DNA from: Tetragenococcus halophilus subsp. flandriensis
Lineage (GTDB): Bacteria > Bacillota > Bacilli > Lactobacillales > Enterococcaceae
Direction of reading: 5' to 3'
NCBI RefSeq assembly: GCF_030161475.1
Contig: NZ_BSUG01000020.1
Coordinates: 1-64,000, forward strand
DNA: 64,000 nucleotides
The notes below the pieces were generated by a model. That model made no database searches. It saw nothing but the letters and a program-made list of their open reading frames with translations, and was not told where the DNA came from. Both the position numbers and the translations under genes were made by a program. This document shows positions 34,079 through 43,344 of this stretch, one piece after another. The stretch's first letter is position 1, and each line of letters starts with the position of its first letter.

Positions 34079-34348
34079 ATGATGAAAATAACAAATTGGG
34101 TGCTTGCAGCGGGTACAGAGGATTTGCCTTCAGCAGGACCTGTTTTAAGTTGGTTTCAAGGTGAAGGTGGAAATATTGTACTTATTGCGTTGATCTTTAC
34201 GTTAGGTTTTTTTGCATTTAAGAAGGATTTGACGAAAGGAATTATAGCTGTTATTTCTATCGCTTTATTTTATGTATTTTTGAAGAATCCGCAAGGAACA
34301 GTTATTGCTTGGATGCAAGCACTCACGGATCTTATAAGTGGAAATTAA
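34079..34348 (+). CDS. TcpD/ConC-like small membrane protein
   Basis: An 89-residue protein with two predicted membrane helices (about 33-50 and 55-72). The position between TcpC and TcpE and the size match TcpD of pCW3 and ConC of ICEBs1, small membrane proteins of the transfer apparatus with no known enzymatic role. AGAGGG serves ATG 34079; ATG 34082 is an alternative. Confidence 0.7.
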   Translation: MMKITNWVLAAGTEDLPSAGPVLSWFQGEGGNIVLIALIFTLGFFAFKKDLTKGIIAVISIALFYVFLKNPQGTVIAWMQALTDLISGN

Positions 34349-34364
34349 AGGGGTGTGAATAGGT

Positions 34365-34820
34365 TTGGAAGATCATAAAAGAACTGTAAATTATACAGGA
34401 GTAATGAACGCACCAAGTACATTTAAAATTTCATTTTGGAAGATTAATCTTCCTTGGATTTTTAGACTAGAAACAGCAGTGATTTATGTTGTTTCTTTTT
34501 TATTTTTATGGGTCTTTTTACGTGTTCCTATCAATTGGTTAGATAGTTTAGTTGCTGGATTAGGTAAGGTAGTGCTTTTTGGGCTACCTTATTTAATTAC
34601 TATTTTTTTGATTGGACGATCCACAGATGGTAAGTCATTGTGGAATTATTTAAAGGATTTTGTTGTGTTTTATGTAATGGAAAAAGTACCAAAGAATAAA
34701 TATTGTCATGAAGAAAAGGTAGATTGGTTAGATGAATCGATTGAATTTATAGGAATGGAAGTTGAAGAAAATAGGGGGTCAGTAAATGAAGTTAACGTTA
34801 CCACAGAAAATGATACATGA
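34365..34820 (+). CDS. TcpE/ConD-type membrane protein
   Basis: A 151-residue protein with two adjacent membrane helices (about 38-58 and 65-88) and the opening YTGVMNAPSTFKISFWKINL, matching the TcpE family (Tn916 Orf17, ICEBs1 ConD). It helps to place the VirB4 ATPase at the membrane. Start is TTG 34365 behind AAAGGGGTG. The end overlaps the VirB4 gene by 35 bases, giving translational coupling. Confidence 0.82.
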   Translation: MEDHKRTVNYTGVMNAPSTFKISFWKINLPWIFRLETAVIYVVSFLFLWVFLRVPINWLDSLVAGLGKVVLFGLPYLITIFLIGRSTDGKSLWNYLKDFVVFYVMEKVPKNKYCHEEKVDWLDESIEFIGMEVEENRGSVNEVNVTTENDT

Positions 34821-37287
34821 GAATTTGTTATTGACCAAAGATGGTGATATTTGGGCTTATTATAAGATTAAACCTAAATATATTGCTAGTCAGAATCGTC
34901 AGCAAAGACAACAGTCGAAAAATACATGGGCTTATACTCTTAATAGTTTAAAAAGGTATGGAGATTTTCATTTAGAATTATATCCGCCCGAACGTGATTT
35001 GTCTGCGCAATATGAGGAATTTGAGGAAGATTTTGCGGAGGATAATAAAGCAATCGGTCGATATTATGCGCAAGAAACTGTGCGATTACTGAAAAAAGAA
35101 ATGGGTATGATCACGTATTCGTCTTTTGTTTTAGGTGTTAAATTACGTGAAAACCAAGTTGCTGATAATTTGAAGGAAGCTTTAAAAGAAAGCTATGAAA
35201 ATGTAACAAGTCATTTAATGTCATTGTTGGGGTATGATGTTGAAGCGGATCAATCTTTTTTTGATCGTTTTCAAGAAGCGGAAAAAAATTTATTTTCTTC
35301 ATTAGGAATTATAAATGCAATTCGGATGACAGAGGAAGATATGATTTATCTGAATCGTTTCAATTTTATTCGTGATATTGACCATTCGATGAGAAAAGAA
35401 AGTCAATCTAAAAGTATGTATCATTTAAGTGATTCTGTATTAGATCCCACGGAACGTATGGGATTTTTGAAAGTTAGTAATGCCGAAGGTGATAGTTACG
35501 TTAGTTTTTTGCCTGTGGGTGAATTTCCTGTAAATCTTGTTAATAATCATTTATTTGCTTTGGCACAAGAAGTGAAATTTCCTTGTGAATTTCACCTTAA
35601 AGCACATTTTGAGCAACCGAATGGAATTAATGGTTTGAAAGGGAAGGTAAGTGGTAAAAATCGGAAGTTTAAAGTGAATACGAGGGATGTTGTACAAGAT
35701 GGTGATTCAGTTGGAAAAAAATTATCACAAAATCGTGCGGTATTAGAAGTAATGAAGGATGATTTGGACACAGATGTACCAATTTTAAAATGGTTAGGTT
35801 GTTTTGTCGTTTACGGAAAAACAATTGATGAATGCCGAAAACATGGAGATTCTTTGATACGAATGTTGGGTGTTCGTAAAATTAATGTTTTTCGACCCGT
35901 GTCTGATCAATTGGAATTGTTTTATAAGATGTTGCAAGGTGAACCGATTGCTGATTATAAGAAATGGGTACAATATTCAAATGCATATGGGATAAGTGAA
36001 AGTTTATTTGCAGTAACAAATACGATTGGAAATAATACAGGTTGGTATGTTGGACGTGTTGATGATACACGAGATGGGAAAGATCGTGATGTTAGCTTAT
36101 ATAGTTCCAATAAGATTGTTTTATTGAATCCAATTGCAACCAACCAGAATATTCAAGGAGCTGTAACTGCTAGTCCTCATATTTCGATTACTGGACAAAC
36201 CGGAAAAGGAAAGTCTTATTTGATTAAGTTACTATTTTATTATTTATCTTTTATGAATATGAAAGTTTTATATATTGATCCAAAAAAAGAAATGCGTCAG
36301 TGGTTTAATAAAGTAATTGAGGATGTTTCTATGCAGGAAAAATATCCTGCATTTATTGAACATTTGAAATCAGTACACTACGTAACATTGGACGCTTCTT
36401 CAAAAGAAAATTGGGGCGCGTTAGATCCGCTAGTATTTTTAGATCGTATGCAAGCCAAAGAAACAGCTGAAAGTATGTTTTTCCAACTTTATGATGTACG
36501 TGGTCGTGAACAAGCTCATGTAGCAATTTCAAGAGCTATTAATGATGTATTAGATCGACGTGATGAAGGTGAGACAGTTGGTATGTTACATGTGGTGGAT
36601 GTTTTACAGGCAAGTGAAGATACTCTAGTTAAAGCTTGTGGAGATCTTTTACGTGAATCTATTCAAGATAGTTTATTGCAGTTGGGCTTTTCCTATGGTG
36701 AACATGCAGGTGTTTCATTAGACGAGCGAATAACAATTTTAGAAATTTCTGGTTTAAATTTACCTAAAGCAGATGATGAACCAGATAATTATTCTGATGT
36801 AGAAAAGAAATCTGTTTGTTTAATGCTTCCATTAGGTAAGTTTTGTGAGATGTTTGGATCACAAAATCCAAAAGAATATACGGTTGAATTTTTTGATGAA
36901 GCTTGGATTTTTACCGTTGCCAAAGGTGGAAAACAAGTATTAAAGAGTATTAAACGTGTTGGACGGTCTATGAGTAATATGTGTGTGTTGGGAACGCAAT
37001 CTATACATGATTCTGATCAGGAAAATCAAGGACAGGAAGGAATGATTTTTGCTTTTGATGAATCAAGTGAGCGTTCGGAAATTTTAAAATATATGCAATT
37101 GGAAGATACGGAAAAAAACCATGAATGGTTAGAAAATATGATGCAAGGACAATGTTTGTTTCGTGATATTTATGGCAAGGTTGGAAAAATTACTGTTCAT
37201 TGTTTATTTGAGGAAATGGATTTAGCGTCTAAAACAGTAAACAAAGGAGCTTCAGGTAATATTGAGGAAAAATATCAATTAGTTTAG
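34786..37287 (+). CDS. VirB4-type conjugation ATPase (TcpF/ConE, Tn916 Orf16-like)
   Basis: An 833-residue VirB4/ConE ATPase that powers the transfer channel. Walker A TGQTGKGKSYLI near residue 470, Walker B EFFDEAWIF near 700, and the late sensor-like GTQSIHDSDQ. The N-terminal 350 residues are the family's alpha/beta domain. Length matches relatives (about 815-830). It overlaps TcpE upstream and is followed after 12 bases by the VirB6-type gene. Confidence 0.93.
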   Translation: MKLTLPQKMIHENLLLTKDGDIWAYYKIKPKYIASQNRQQRQQSKNTWAYTLNSLKRYGDFHLELYPPERDLSAQYEEFEEDFAEDNKAIGRYYAQETVRLLKKEMGMITYSSFVLGVKLRENQVADNLKEALKESYENVTSHLMSLLGYDVEADQSFFDRFQEAEKNLFSSLGIINAIRMTEEDMIYLNRFNFIRDIDHSMRKESQSKSMYHLSDSVLDPTERMGFLKVSNAEGDSYVSFLPVGEFPVNLVNNHLFALAQEVKFPCEFHLKAHFEQPNGINGLKGKVSGKNRKFKVNTRDVVQDGDSVGKKLSQNRAVLEVMKDDLDTDVPILKWLGCFVVYGKTIDECRKHGDSLIRMLGVRKINVFRPVSDQLELFYKMLQGEPIADYKKWVQYSNAYGISESLFAVTNTIGNNTGWYVGRVDDTRDGKDRDVSLYSSNKIVLLNPIATNQNIQGAVTASPHISITGQTGKGKSYLIKLLFYYLSFMNMKVLYIDPKKEMRQWFNKVIEDVSMQEKYPAFIEHLKSVHYVTLDASSKENWGALDPLVFLDRMQAKETAESMFFQLYDVRGREQAHVAISRAINDVLDRRDEGETVGMLHVVDVLQASEDTLVKACGDLLRESIQDSLLQLGFSYGEHAGVSLDERITILEISGLNLPKADDEPDNYSDVEKKSVCLMLPLGKFCEMFGSQNPKEYTVEFFDEAWIFTVAKGGKQVLKSIKRVGRSMSNMCVLGTQSIHDSDQENQGQEGMIFAFDESSERSEILKYMQLEDTEKNHEWLENMMQGQCLFRDIYGKVGKITVHCLFEEMDLASKTVNKGASGNIEEKYQLV

Positions 37288-37299
37288 GGGGGTGAGAAA

Positions 37300-39423
37300 A
37301 TGCAGATAGTAAAGAAGCATAATAAAAAATTGAAATGGTTAGCTTCGTTCGCTTTTCTTATTCCTTTAGTTACTTCAGTGACAGTGTATGCTGATGTGGT
37401 AATTCAAAAAGCAGAATCACTGTTATCTAAGCAGTATTCTTTAGATACTTATAAATCTTACATGGATACTTCCAAAGGTTTTTGGGGGTTTGTTATGGGA
37501 GATACTGAGGTAAATATATGGCATAGTATTGTTAATGTGCTTTTTTCTATTATTAAAGTTATTTGGGGTATTGTTGATAAAGCATTAGCGTTAATGTTTG
37601 GCGCAGATCCTTTAAAAGAAACAACAAGTACTGTAACTGAAATGGCAAATTCTTTATGGGAAAAGATCGAAGATAATTATTTACCTCTAATGATTGTTTT
37701 AGCTTTGTTAGTGATTGCTTTTACTTTTGTAACAAAGAGTAGTCAACAGGCCATTAAACAATTAGCAAAACTTTTTTTAGTTGTCTTTGTTTCCATGCTT
37801 TGGTTTGGTAGTGGAGAGAGTATTTTAAATACGTTTAATGATTTTACAAATGATTTGCAAGCGAATATTATGTCGTCGGCAAATGGTACTGATTTTATGA
37901 ATGATGTTGAAGTAGAGAATGGTGAGATTGATGATAATATTACGGTAATACGTAATATGTATTTTGATCAAGCAGTGAAGAAACCATTTTATTTATTAAA
38001 TTATGGTACAGCAAATGAAAATTCAATTAAAAAGAATAAGAAATACGGAGAACCAACAGATTTATTAGCAAAAAAGGCTACTAAAAAGAATGTAGAAAAA
38101 ATTGAAAGTAATTACAAAAAACAAGCAGATAGTGGTGACTACGATAATTCTTATCTGACGTCAGATAAGATCGATCATAAGACAACAGTGGTGATTTTTT
38201 CGTTTGTTTCAGTTATTTTGTATAGTATTTGTTTATTTGTGATCGCCTTTTTAAACTTTGTGTTACAAATGGGAGCATTGTTACTTTATTATGCGTTACC
38301 GTTGCTGGCGTTACTTAGTATTATTCCTATGTATTCAAACGCTCTTTTTAATGGCATTGCAAAAGTATTTCAATTGTTGCTGATGAAGGCTATTTTGGGC
38401 TTAGGTATTTTGGTTATTTCTCTATTAACCTTAATTGTAGATACTTTATTTGCTCCTACAGGTATTTTTATGTTTGCTTTGAATATGATTATTAAGGGTC
38501 TTGTATTAGTTGTAGCATGGAAGTCACGTGAGAAGATTATTAAAGTTATAACAAACGGTATTGTACAAGCGCAGATGAAAGCACCGAAAGTAATTAATGA
38601 TGGGATGTCTAAAGCACAAGATAAAGTACAAGATAAGGTACAAGATGTTTTTTCTAATGGACGTAAAAAATATCAAAAAGAGGATGGAAATACGGAAGTG
38701 GCAGAAACTGGAGGATCGGCTGAAAGACCAGATTATTCAGAACAGCGAACGACACAGCATTATTACGCAACTGGTTCTTCGAATGATGAAACTTCAACAA
38801 CTGAACGTACAGAACAAACTGTGGACGAGAAAGAGTCAAAAGAATCTGTTCAACATGGTCATGGAGAATCTGGTACTCAAGAACGTACAGAACAACAGAA
38901 AGGTCCAGTTTATGCTGAAACAGAAACGGCTGACACTGAGGGTTCATTGGGTGGCAACCAAACGGATCAAGAAGTAGATCAGGAAGAGTTTAGCGATATA
39001 GCGAATGATTCTGGATTAGGTTCTAATGATGAGCAACGAGATGAACAGTCATTAGATCAAATAGATGAAGAAGATGGTAAAGTTGATCCAAATGATCGGA
39101 CGCAACAGCAAGTAGATGTTGAGCCTATTTTAAATCATGATAGAATGGATCAGGCTTTAGAAGAAGAAAAATTAGATGATGTTGAGCAAGCTGTTAACGT
39201 AGATGTAAAAACAGATGAAGCAGATTTGAATGATTTAGAACAACATATCCCTGATGATGTAGATGAAACTCAAGAAATTAATATAGAGCAACAGGTTTCC
39301 GGTCAACGGGAAGTAGATATAGATGAAACAGAAAATGTTGGACGTTTCAGGCGACAAGATCAGGAGGAGAATTTAGAAAATGAACCAACTTTAGAAGATG
39401 AATTGGATGGGGATGATGTATGA
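37300..39423 (+). CDS. VirB6-like channel protein (TcpH/ConG, Tn916 Orf15-like)
   Basis: A 707-residue multispanning protein. It has an N-terminal membrane or signal segment (LASFAFLIPLVTSVTVYAD), a pair of helices near 75-105, helices near 125-180 and a block of four near 295-415. The C-terminal 280 residues are soluble, acidic and of low complexity (many Glu, Gln, Asp). The membrane part matches TcpH/ConG, core of the channel. The stop overlaps the next start by four bases (ATGA). Confidence 0.88.
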   Translation: MQIVKKHNKKLKWLASFAFLIPLVTSVTVYADVVIQKAESLLSKQYSLDTYKSYMDTSKGFWGFVMGDTEVNIWHSIVNVLFSIIKVIWGIVDKALALMFGADPLKETTSTVTEMANSLWEKIEDNYLPLMIVLALLVIAFTFVTKSSQQAIKQLAKLFLVVFVSMLWFGSGESILNTFNDFTNDLQANIMSSANGTDFMNDVEVENGEIDDNITVIRNMYFDQAVKKPFYLLNYGTANENSIKKNKKYGEPTDLLAKKATKKNVEKIESNYKKQADSGDYDNSYLTSDKIDHKTTVVIFSFVSVILYSICLFVIAFLNFVLQMGALLLYYALPLLALLSIIPMYSNALFNGIAKVFQLLLMKAILGLGILVISLLTLIVDTLFAPTGIFMFALNMIIKGLVLVVAWKSREKIIKVITNGIVQAQMKAPKVINDGMSKAQDKVQDKVQDVFSNGRKKYQKEDGNTEVAETGGSAERPDYSEQRTTQHYYATGSSNDETSTTERTEQTVDEKESKESVQHGHGESGTQERTEQQKGPVYAETETADTEGSLGGNQTDQEVDQEEFSDIANDSGLGSNDEQRDEQSLDQIDEEDGKVDPNDRTQQQVDVEPILNHDRMDQALEEEKLDDVEQAVNVDVKTDEADLNDLEQHIPDDVDETQEINIEQQVSGQREVDIDETENVGRFRRQDQEENLENEPTLEDELDGDDV

Positions 39424-40592
39424 AGAAAAAAATCCTAAAAAAATTAATCGTTGTTGGTATTAGTGGATTATTTTTAATGTTCTTCTTAGTTATACTTTTA
39501 TTTGCCGGTTCAGAAGGTCAAGAAGATAGTAGTGAGGGCGTAAATATTGAAGGTGAACCTTTTACAGATAAATTTACAAAAGGTTTGCCTTCTGTGGAAG
39601 GAGTGAAGGGTAGGGGGCAAATAAGTGATGAAATTGCTCAATATGCCGTAGGAACCGCTATAAAATATAAACTCTTACCTTCAGTGATTTTAAGTCAATA
39701 TGCTTATGAGAGTGAGTGGGGAAAATCTCAGTCTGGCAAGGAAGATAATAACTATTTTGGGGTTACATGGTTTAGTGGTGCACCTTATCCTAAGGGTTCT
39801 TCTCGTGGTGTAGGAGGCTCTGAAGGGGGAAACTATGTTAAGTTTCCTAATGATGAGGAAGCGTTTAACTACTATGGTTACATGCTAGCAAGTCAGGATA
39901 ATTTTAATGCTAGCGTGGGTGAAAAGGATCCCGGAAAAGTTTTATTGATATTAGGTCGTGGTGGTTATGCGGCAGCTGGAATTACAAAAAGTTCACCTTA
40001 TTATACAGGAGCTATGGGAATTATTGATGATAATAAGTTAAAAGAGTATGACAAAACTGCAATGAAGCAGTGGGGTTCTAGTAGTGATTTAAATGGTTCT
40101 GGTAATTCAAAATCTGATAAAGTGTATGATGGTGAATGGACTAATCCTTTACCCGGTACAAGTTTAGAAAAAACAAGTTTTCAAGGAGGACAATTGTTTG
40201 GTCGGCATGCAGGTGGTGAGTTTCGTCAGAATGGATGGCACCATGGTTTAGATTTTGGAAGTACAGACCATAAGGGAGATGAAATTGTTGCTGTACATGA
40301 TGGAAAAGTAAAATTTGTAGATGATCCCGGAGTTTCCGCTTTAGGTGCAGTTGTGATTGTAATTGATACCGGAGAATATGAGTTATTGTACCAAGAGTTT
40401 GCTTCGTCAAAATCAAGTGCAATGGTAAAAGAAGGGGACGAAGTCAAAATGGGAGATACCATTGGTACTAGGGACACAGATCATTTACATTTAAGCATGA
40501 CAAAAAAAGAATGGCGTAAAGGGTTAGCTTATGCGTTTACAGATAATGGGTATTGGGAAGATCCATTACCAATTTTGAGAAACGGGAAGTGA
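39420..40592 (+). CDS. Conjugation cell-wall hydrolase: glucosaminidase plus M23 peptidase
   Basis: A 390-residue exported or membrane-anchored wall hydrolase in the place of CwlT/Tn916 Orf14. N-terminal helix (about 8-30); a glucosaminidase-type domain (about 65-215) with the catalytic Glu in YAYESEWGKS; and a LytM/M23 endopeptidase (about 250-385) with zinc ligands in HHGLDFG and DHLHLSM. It should open peptidoglycan for the transfer channel. Relatives in Tn916 and ICEBs1 have a muramidase and an NlpC/P60 peptidase instead, so both catalytic domains are exchanged here. Confidence 0.85.
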   Translation: MKKKILKKLIVVGISGLFLMFFLVILLFAGSEGQEDSSEGVNIEGEPFTDKFTKGLPSVEGVKGRGQISDEIAQYAVGTAIKYKLLPSVILSQYAYESEWGKSQSGKEDNNYFGVTWFSGAPYPKGSSRGVGGSEGGNYVKFPNDEEAFNYYGYMLASQDNFNASVGEKDPGKVLLILGRGGYAAAGITKSSPYYTGAMGIIDDNKLKEYDKTAMKQWGSSSDLNGSGNSKSDKVYDGEWTNPLPGTSLEKTSFQGGQLFGRHAGGEFRQNGWHHGLDFGSTDHKGDEIVAVHDGKVKFVDDPGVSALGAVVIVIDTGEYELLYQEFASSKSSAMVKEGDEVKMGDTIGTRDTDHLHLSMTKKEWRKGLAYAFTDNGYWEDPLPILRNGK

Positions 40593-40598
40593 TGTAAT

Positions 40599-40907
40599 AT
40601 GGATAGAATGGAACAATTAGCTTTAGATTTAATGAAGTATTATTTTTTAGGAATAAGAACATTAAAAATTGAGAACTATTGGGACACGAGAAATTTTATT
40701 AACTTGAATGATTTAGCATTTTATATTCAATTAGCAGATTGGATGGAAAATTTAACGGATAAAGAGTATCCAGACACTGTATTTTTAGCTTTAAAAGAAA
40801 TAAAAAAACTTTTAGAAGATTCTTTAAATAATCGACATTCTTTTGAAATTCAGTTTTATATTAAAAAAATGTTGCGCATATATAAAGAATATAAGGTGGT
40901 TTTATGA
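40599..40907 (+). CDS. ICE hypothetical protein, 102 residues
   Basis: A 102-residue soluble helical protein, not recognised, starting MDRMEQLALDLMKYYFLG. It lies seven bases after the wall hydrolase and overlaps the next gene by four bases (ATGA), so it belongs to the transfer operon. No motif seen. Confidence 0.65.
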   Translation: MDRMEQLALDLMKYYFLGIRTLKIENYWDTRNFINLNDLAFYIQLADWMENLTDKEYPDTVFLALKEIKKLLEDSLNNRHSFEIQFYIKKMLRIYKEYKVVL

Positions 40908-41497
40908 AAAAAACAAATAAAGGTAGAAATTTAATCGTTATTATTTTTCTTATTGTCTTAATGACTTTTTTATTTGCGAATGGGGGAGCAATTCAAGAAA
41001 TGATAACTCAGACAAAAGCAAAAGAGAGAGAAGAAGTTATTAGGGATGAAAAACAAAAAAACAAGCAATTGACAGTTCAGGTAGAAAATTTGAATGAGCA
41101 AGTTTCGGATTTAGAAAATCAAGTAACAGAGTTAACAGATCCTAATGAAAATAATGCAGACCAAGAAGAAAAGAATCAAGAACTTTTAAAAGATTTTACA
41201 GAAAAATGGACAAATTTTAGTTCGATTGAAGACCGTAATGCTTCAGTTAAGGAACTTTTATCAAATGAAGCAATTGAAGAAAATGGTATTAATGCAGATT
41301 TGAATGTGGAATTTAAAAGTGAAGGAACGATTAAAAAGATTGCAAAAGTTAATAGTCAGGATCAGCAAAGTTATATTGTTATTGCTGATGAAGAAGCACG
41401 TGGACAAAAAAGTACCATGTTGATTGAGGCTGAGATTGAACAAGAACAGATCGAAAACTTTAAAGCAAGATATGTAGATACTGAATATGAGGAGTGA
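40904..41497 (+). CDS. Membrane-anchored coiled-coil transfer accessory protein
   Basis: A 197-residue protein: one N-terminal membrane helix (about 9-27), a coiled coil (about 38-80, QLTVQVENLNEQVSDLEN), and an outer C-terminal domain (about 92-197) of about NTF2 size. The build resembles small VirB8-like proteins and the last genes of ICEBs1-type transfer operons. A scaffold role outside the membrane is likely; no enzymatic motif is seen. Four-base overlap with the upstream gene. Confidence 0.65.
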   Translation: MKKTNKGRNLIVIIFLIVLMTFLFANGGAIQEMITQTKAKEREEVIRDEKQKNKQLTVQVENLNEQVSDLENQVTELTDPNENNADQEEKNQELLKDFTEKWTNFSSIEDRNASVKELLSNEAIEENGINADLNVEFKSEGTIKKIAKVNSQDQQSYIVIADEEARGQKSTMLIEAEIEQEQIENFKARYVDTEYEE

Positions 41498-41503
41498 ATC
41501 GTT

Positions 41504-41851
41504 ATGATTGAAAATTTTGGGAAAAATGTTGCTCGGTTAAGAAAAGAATTTGGCTATTCACAAGAAGAGTTGGCAAGTAGGCTTGAAGTTAAGAAACAAA
41601 CGATTTCAAACATTGAACGAGGAAACCGTTATCCAACTTTTGAATCCTTAGAGAAGATAGCAAAGATTTTTAAAGCGACGCCTATTCAATTATTTGGAAC
41701 AGATAAAGAAATTGCAGTGTCTGATGTACCTAACATTTTGGATCGAATTGATAAATATGATGTGAAAGTACAAAGAATTTTAAAAGTATCTAAATTTTTA
41801 AATCGTTATTCTTTGGAAGATATAGAGAAAATTGTGAAAAAGATAGATTAA
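41504..41851 (+). CDS. XRE-family transcriptional regulator
   Basis: A 115-residue regulator with an N-terminal helix-turn-helix (about 8-60, YSQEELASRLEVKKQTISNI) and a short C-terminal helical part. It is six bases after the previous gene, at the end of the transfer operon rather than divergent, which is unusual for an ImmR-type master repressor. No adjacent ImmA-type protease gene is seen. It probably controls element genes. Confidence 0.85.
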   Translation: MIENFGKNVARLRKEFGYSQEELASRLEVKKQTISNIERGNRYPTFESLEKIAKIFKATPIQLFGTDKEIAVSDVPNILDRIDKYDVKVQRILKVSKFLNRYSLEDIEKIVKKID

Positions 41852-41981
41852 ATTTTAAGTAGTTAATTTTATTAAAAATCCTTGATGATGGGTTTTATGT
41901 TCTTTTGTTGGTTGTGTGAATGATTTAACTTGTGTTAGACTTGCTTTATAATTTAAAAAATAGTGTTAGGGGTGGAGTGTA

Positions 41982-42364
41982 ATGAAACGAAAATGGTTGA
42001 AAGGGTTATTGTTGGGAATTTTTGTTGTCACATTGTCTGCGTGTAATAGTAAAATATCAGAGTATGATGATGTCATTGATAGTGTTTATAAGGAAATTCA
42101 AGAGAAAAGTGATGACAAGGTTGAGTATGGTGATCGTGATGAGAGTAATACAACGCTTTACACTGTTAACGGTCATGAAGATGACGCTATTATGATTCAA
42201 GTATATTACCCGTCTGAATCTCCTTCTACTGGTAAGGTTAATTATGAAACTGATTGGTATGTTATGAAAAGGAAACAGATGACTTAGAATACCTTGGTGG
42301 CAACGAAGATGTAGATATAGATAAAGCTACAGAATATGCAAAAGAAGAGAACGTGGATAAGTAG
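41982..42364 (+). pseudogene. Lipoprotein gene with a frameshift
   Basis: The first 101 codons give a lipoprotein: signal peptide with lipobox TLSAC, then a hydrophilic domain to YETDWYVM and a stop at 42287. In another frame, from about 42266, the sequence EKETDDLEYLGGNEDVDIDK continues to a stop at 42362-42364. A single-base loss near 42265 explains this. The short form might still be exported. A TATAAT box lies near 41945-41955. Function unknown. Confidence 0.6.
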
Positions 42365-42457
42365 GTTTATGAGTTATAGTTAAGTAGAAAACGCAATGGT
42401 GGTTTAAATTTGTTGCAACGATTTTGAATTAAAGAAATTAATTTCAAGGATTAGTGT

Positions 42458-43321
42458 ATGAAAAATAAAGCTGTAGTAAGAGAATTTTTAGACTTTAAAA
42501 AGAAAAGTTGTACTAATGAAACGATTGCAAATATACGAGCGACTTTATCTGAGTTTTTAAATTATTTATCTTCTAAAGATTCTTTGTTGATTAGTAGAAT
42601 AGAACGTTATAAATATTTGGAAATGCTTATGCGGAGAAATCAGTATACAACGGTTTATGTGAAGTATCATTTAGTTAATAACTTTTATTGTTATTGCGTT
42701 TCTAGAAATCTGTTGACTGAAAATCCTTTTGAAAGGATGGATTGGGTACCGAAAAAACATATATCAAGTGATATTTTGTATGAGCCAGAGCTATTTAAAT
42801 TTTTTGATTATTTAGACTTGAAACCGGTTCTTTATTTTCCTGAGCGATTTTTACTTGAAATGTTTATTGCCACCATGGGGAAAACAAAGGAAATTTTAAA
42901 TTTAAAAATGAACCGTGTCTTTTTCGAAGAAGATAACTTATTTTTTACTACGTACGGTAACCATTATTTTTTAGGTAATGCATTCATTCGTGAAAGATGG
43001 TATGATTACATTAATTATCGGAATCACCGCTTATTTGAAGCTAATGAAAAACATAATTATGTTTTAGTGACGGATCAAGGGAAACGTGCAACAAGTTATT
43101 CTGTTAAAAGAGTATTTGATAAAGTTAGTGAAAGTTATAATATTGTGTTAACTCCACTTAAATTAAGGCGTAGTTTGATTGTTTATCTTCTAAATCAAGG
43201 AATAGATTTGCGTGTATTACAGTTAATGGTCGGTCATGATCATGTACAATCAGTAAGTTCTTATGAGAAATTGACAATTAAAAGAAAACAACAAGTAATA
43301 CGTGACTATTTACCTAGATAG
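42458..43321 (+). CDS. Divergent tyrosine recombinase (probable ICE integrase)
   Basis: A 287-residue protein with a SAM-like N-terminal domain (about 1-90) and a tyrosine recombinase catalytic domain (about 110-287). Box II reads TPLKLRRSLIVYLLNQGI, then MVGHDHVQSVSSYEKL with the GH and the nucleophile Tyr. Compared with the usual pattern the box I Arg is Lys (ATMGKTKEIL for ATGLRxSE) and the first box II His is Leu, while the box II Arg, GH and Tyr are kept. It is the only recombinase in the element and lies 0.64 kb from attR. It may act alone or with host XerC/XerD. Confidence 0.75.
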   Translation: MKNKAVVREFLDFKKKSCTNETIANIRATLSEFLNYLSSKDSLLISRIERYKYLEMLMRRNQYTTVYVKYHLVNNFYCYCVSRNLLTENPFERMDWVPKKHISSDILYEPELFKFFDYLDLKPVLYFPERFLLEMFIATMGKTKEILNLKMNRVFFEEDNLFFTTYGNHYFLGNAFIRERWYDYINYRNHRLFEANEKHNYVLVTDQGKRATSYSVKRVFDKVSESYNIVLTPLKLRRSLIVYLLNQGIDLRVLQLMVGHDHVQSVSSYEKLTIKRKQQVIRDYLPR

Positions 43322-43344
43322 AAAGGGAAGGATTAAAAAGAAAG

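Noticed and set aside
38597-38977. 126-codon frame inside the VirB6-like gene
   Set aside because: Out-of-frame shadow in a low-complexity, Glu/Gln-rich stretch without a ribosome site.
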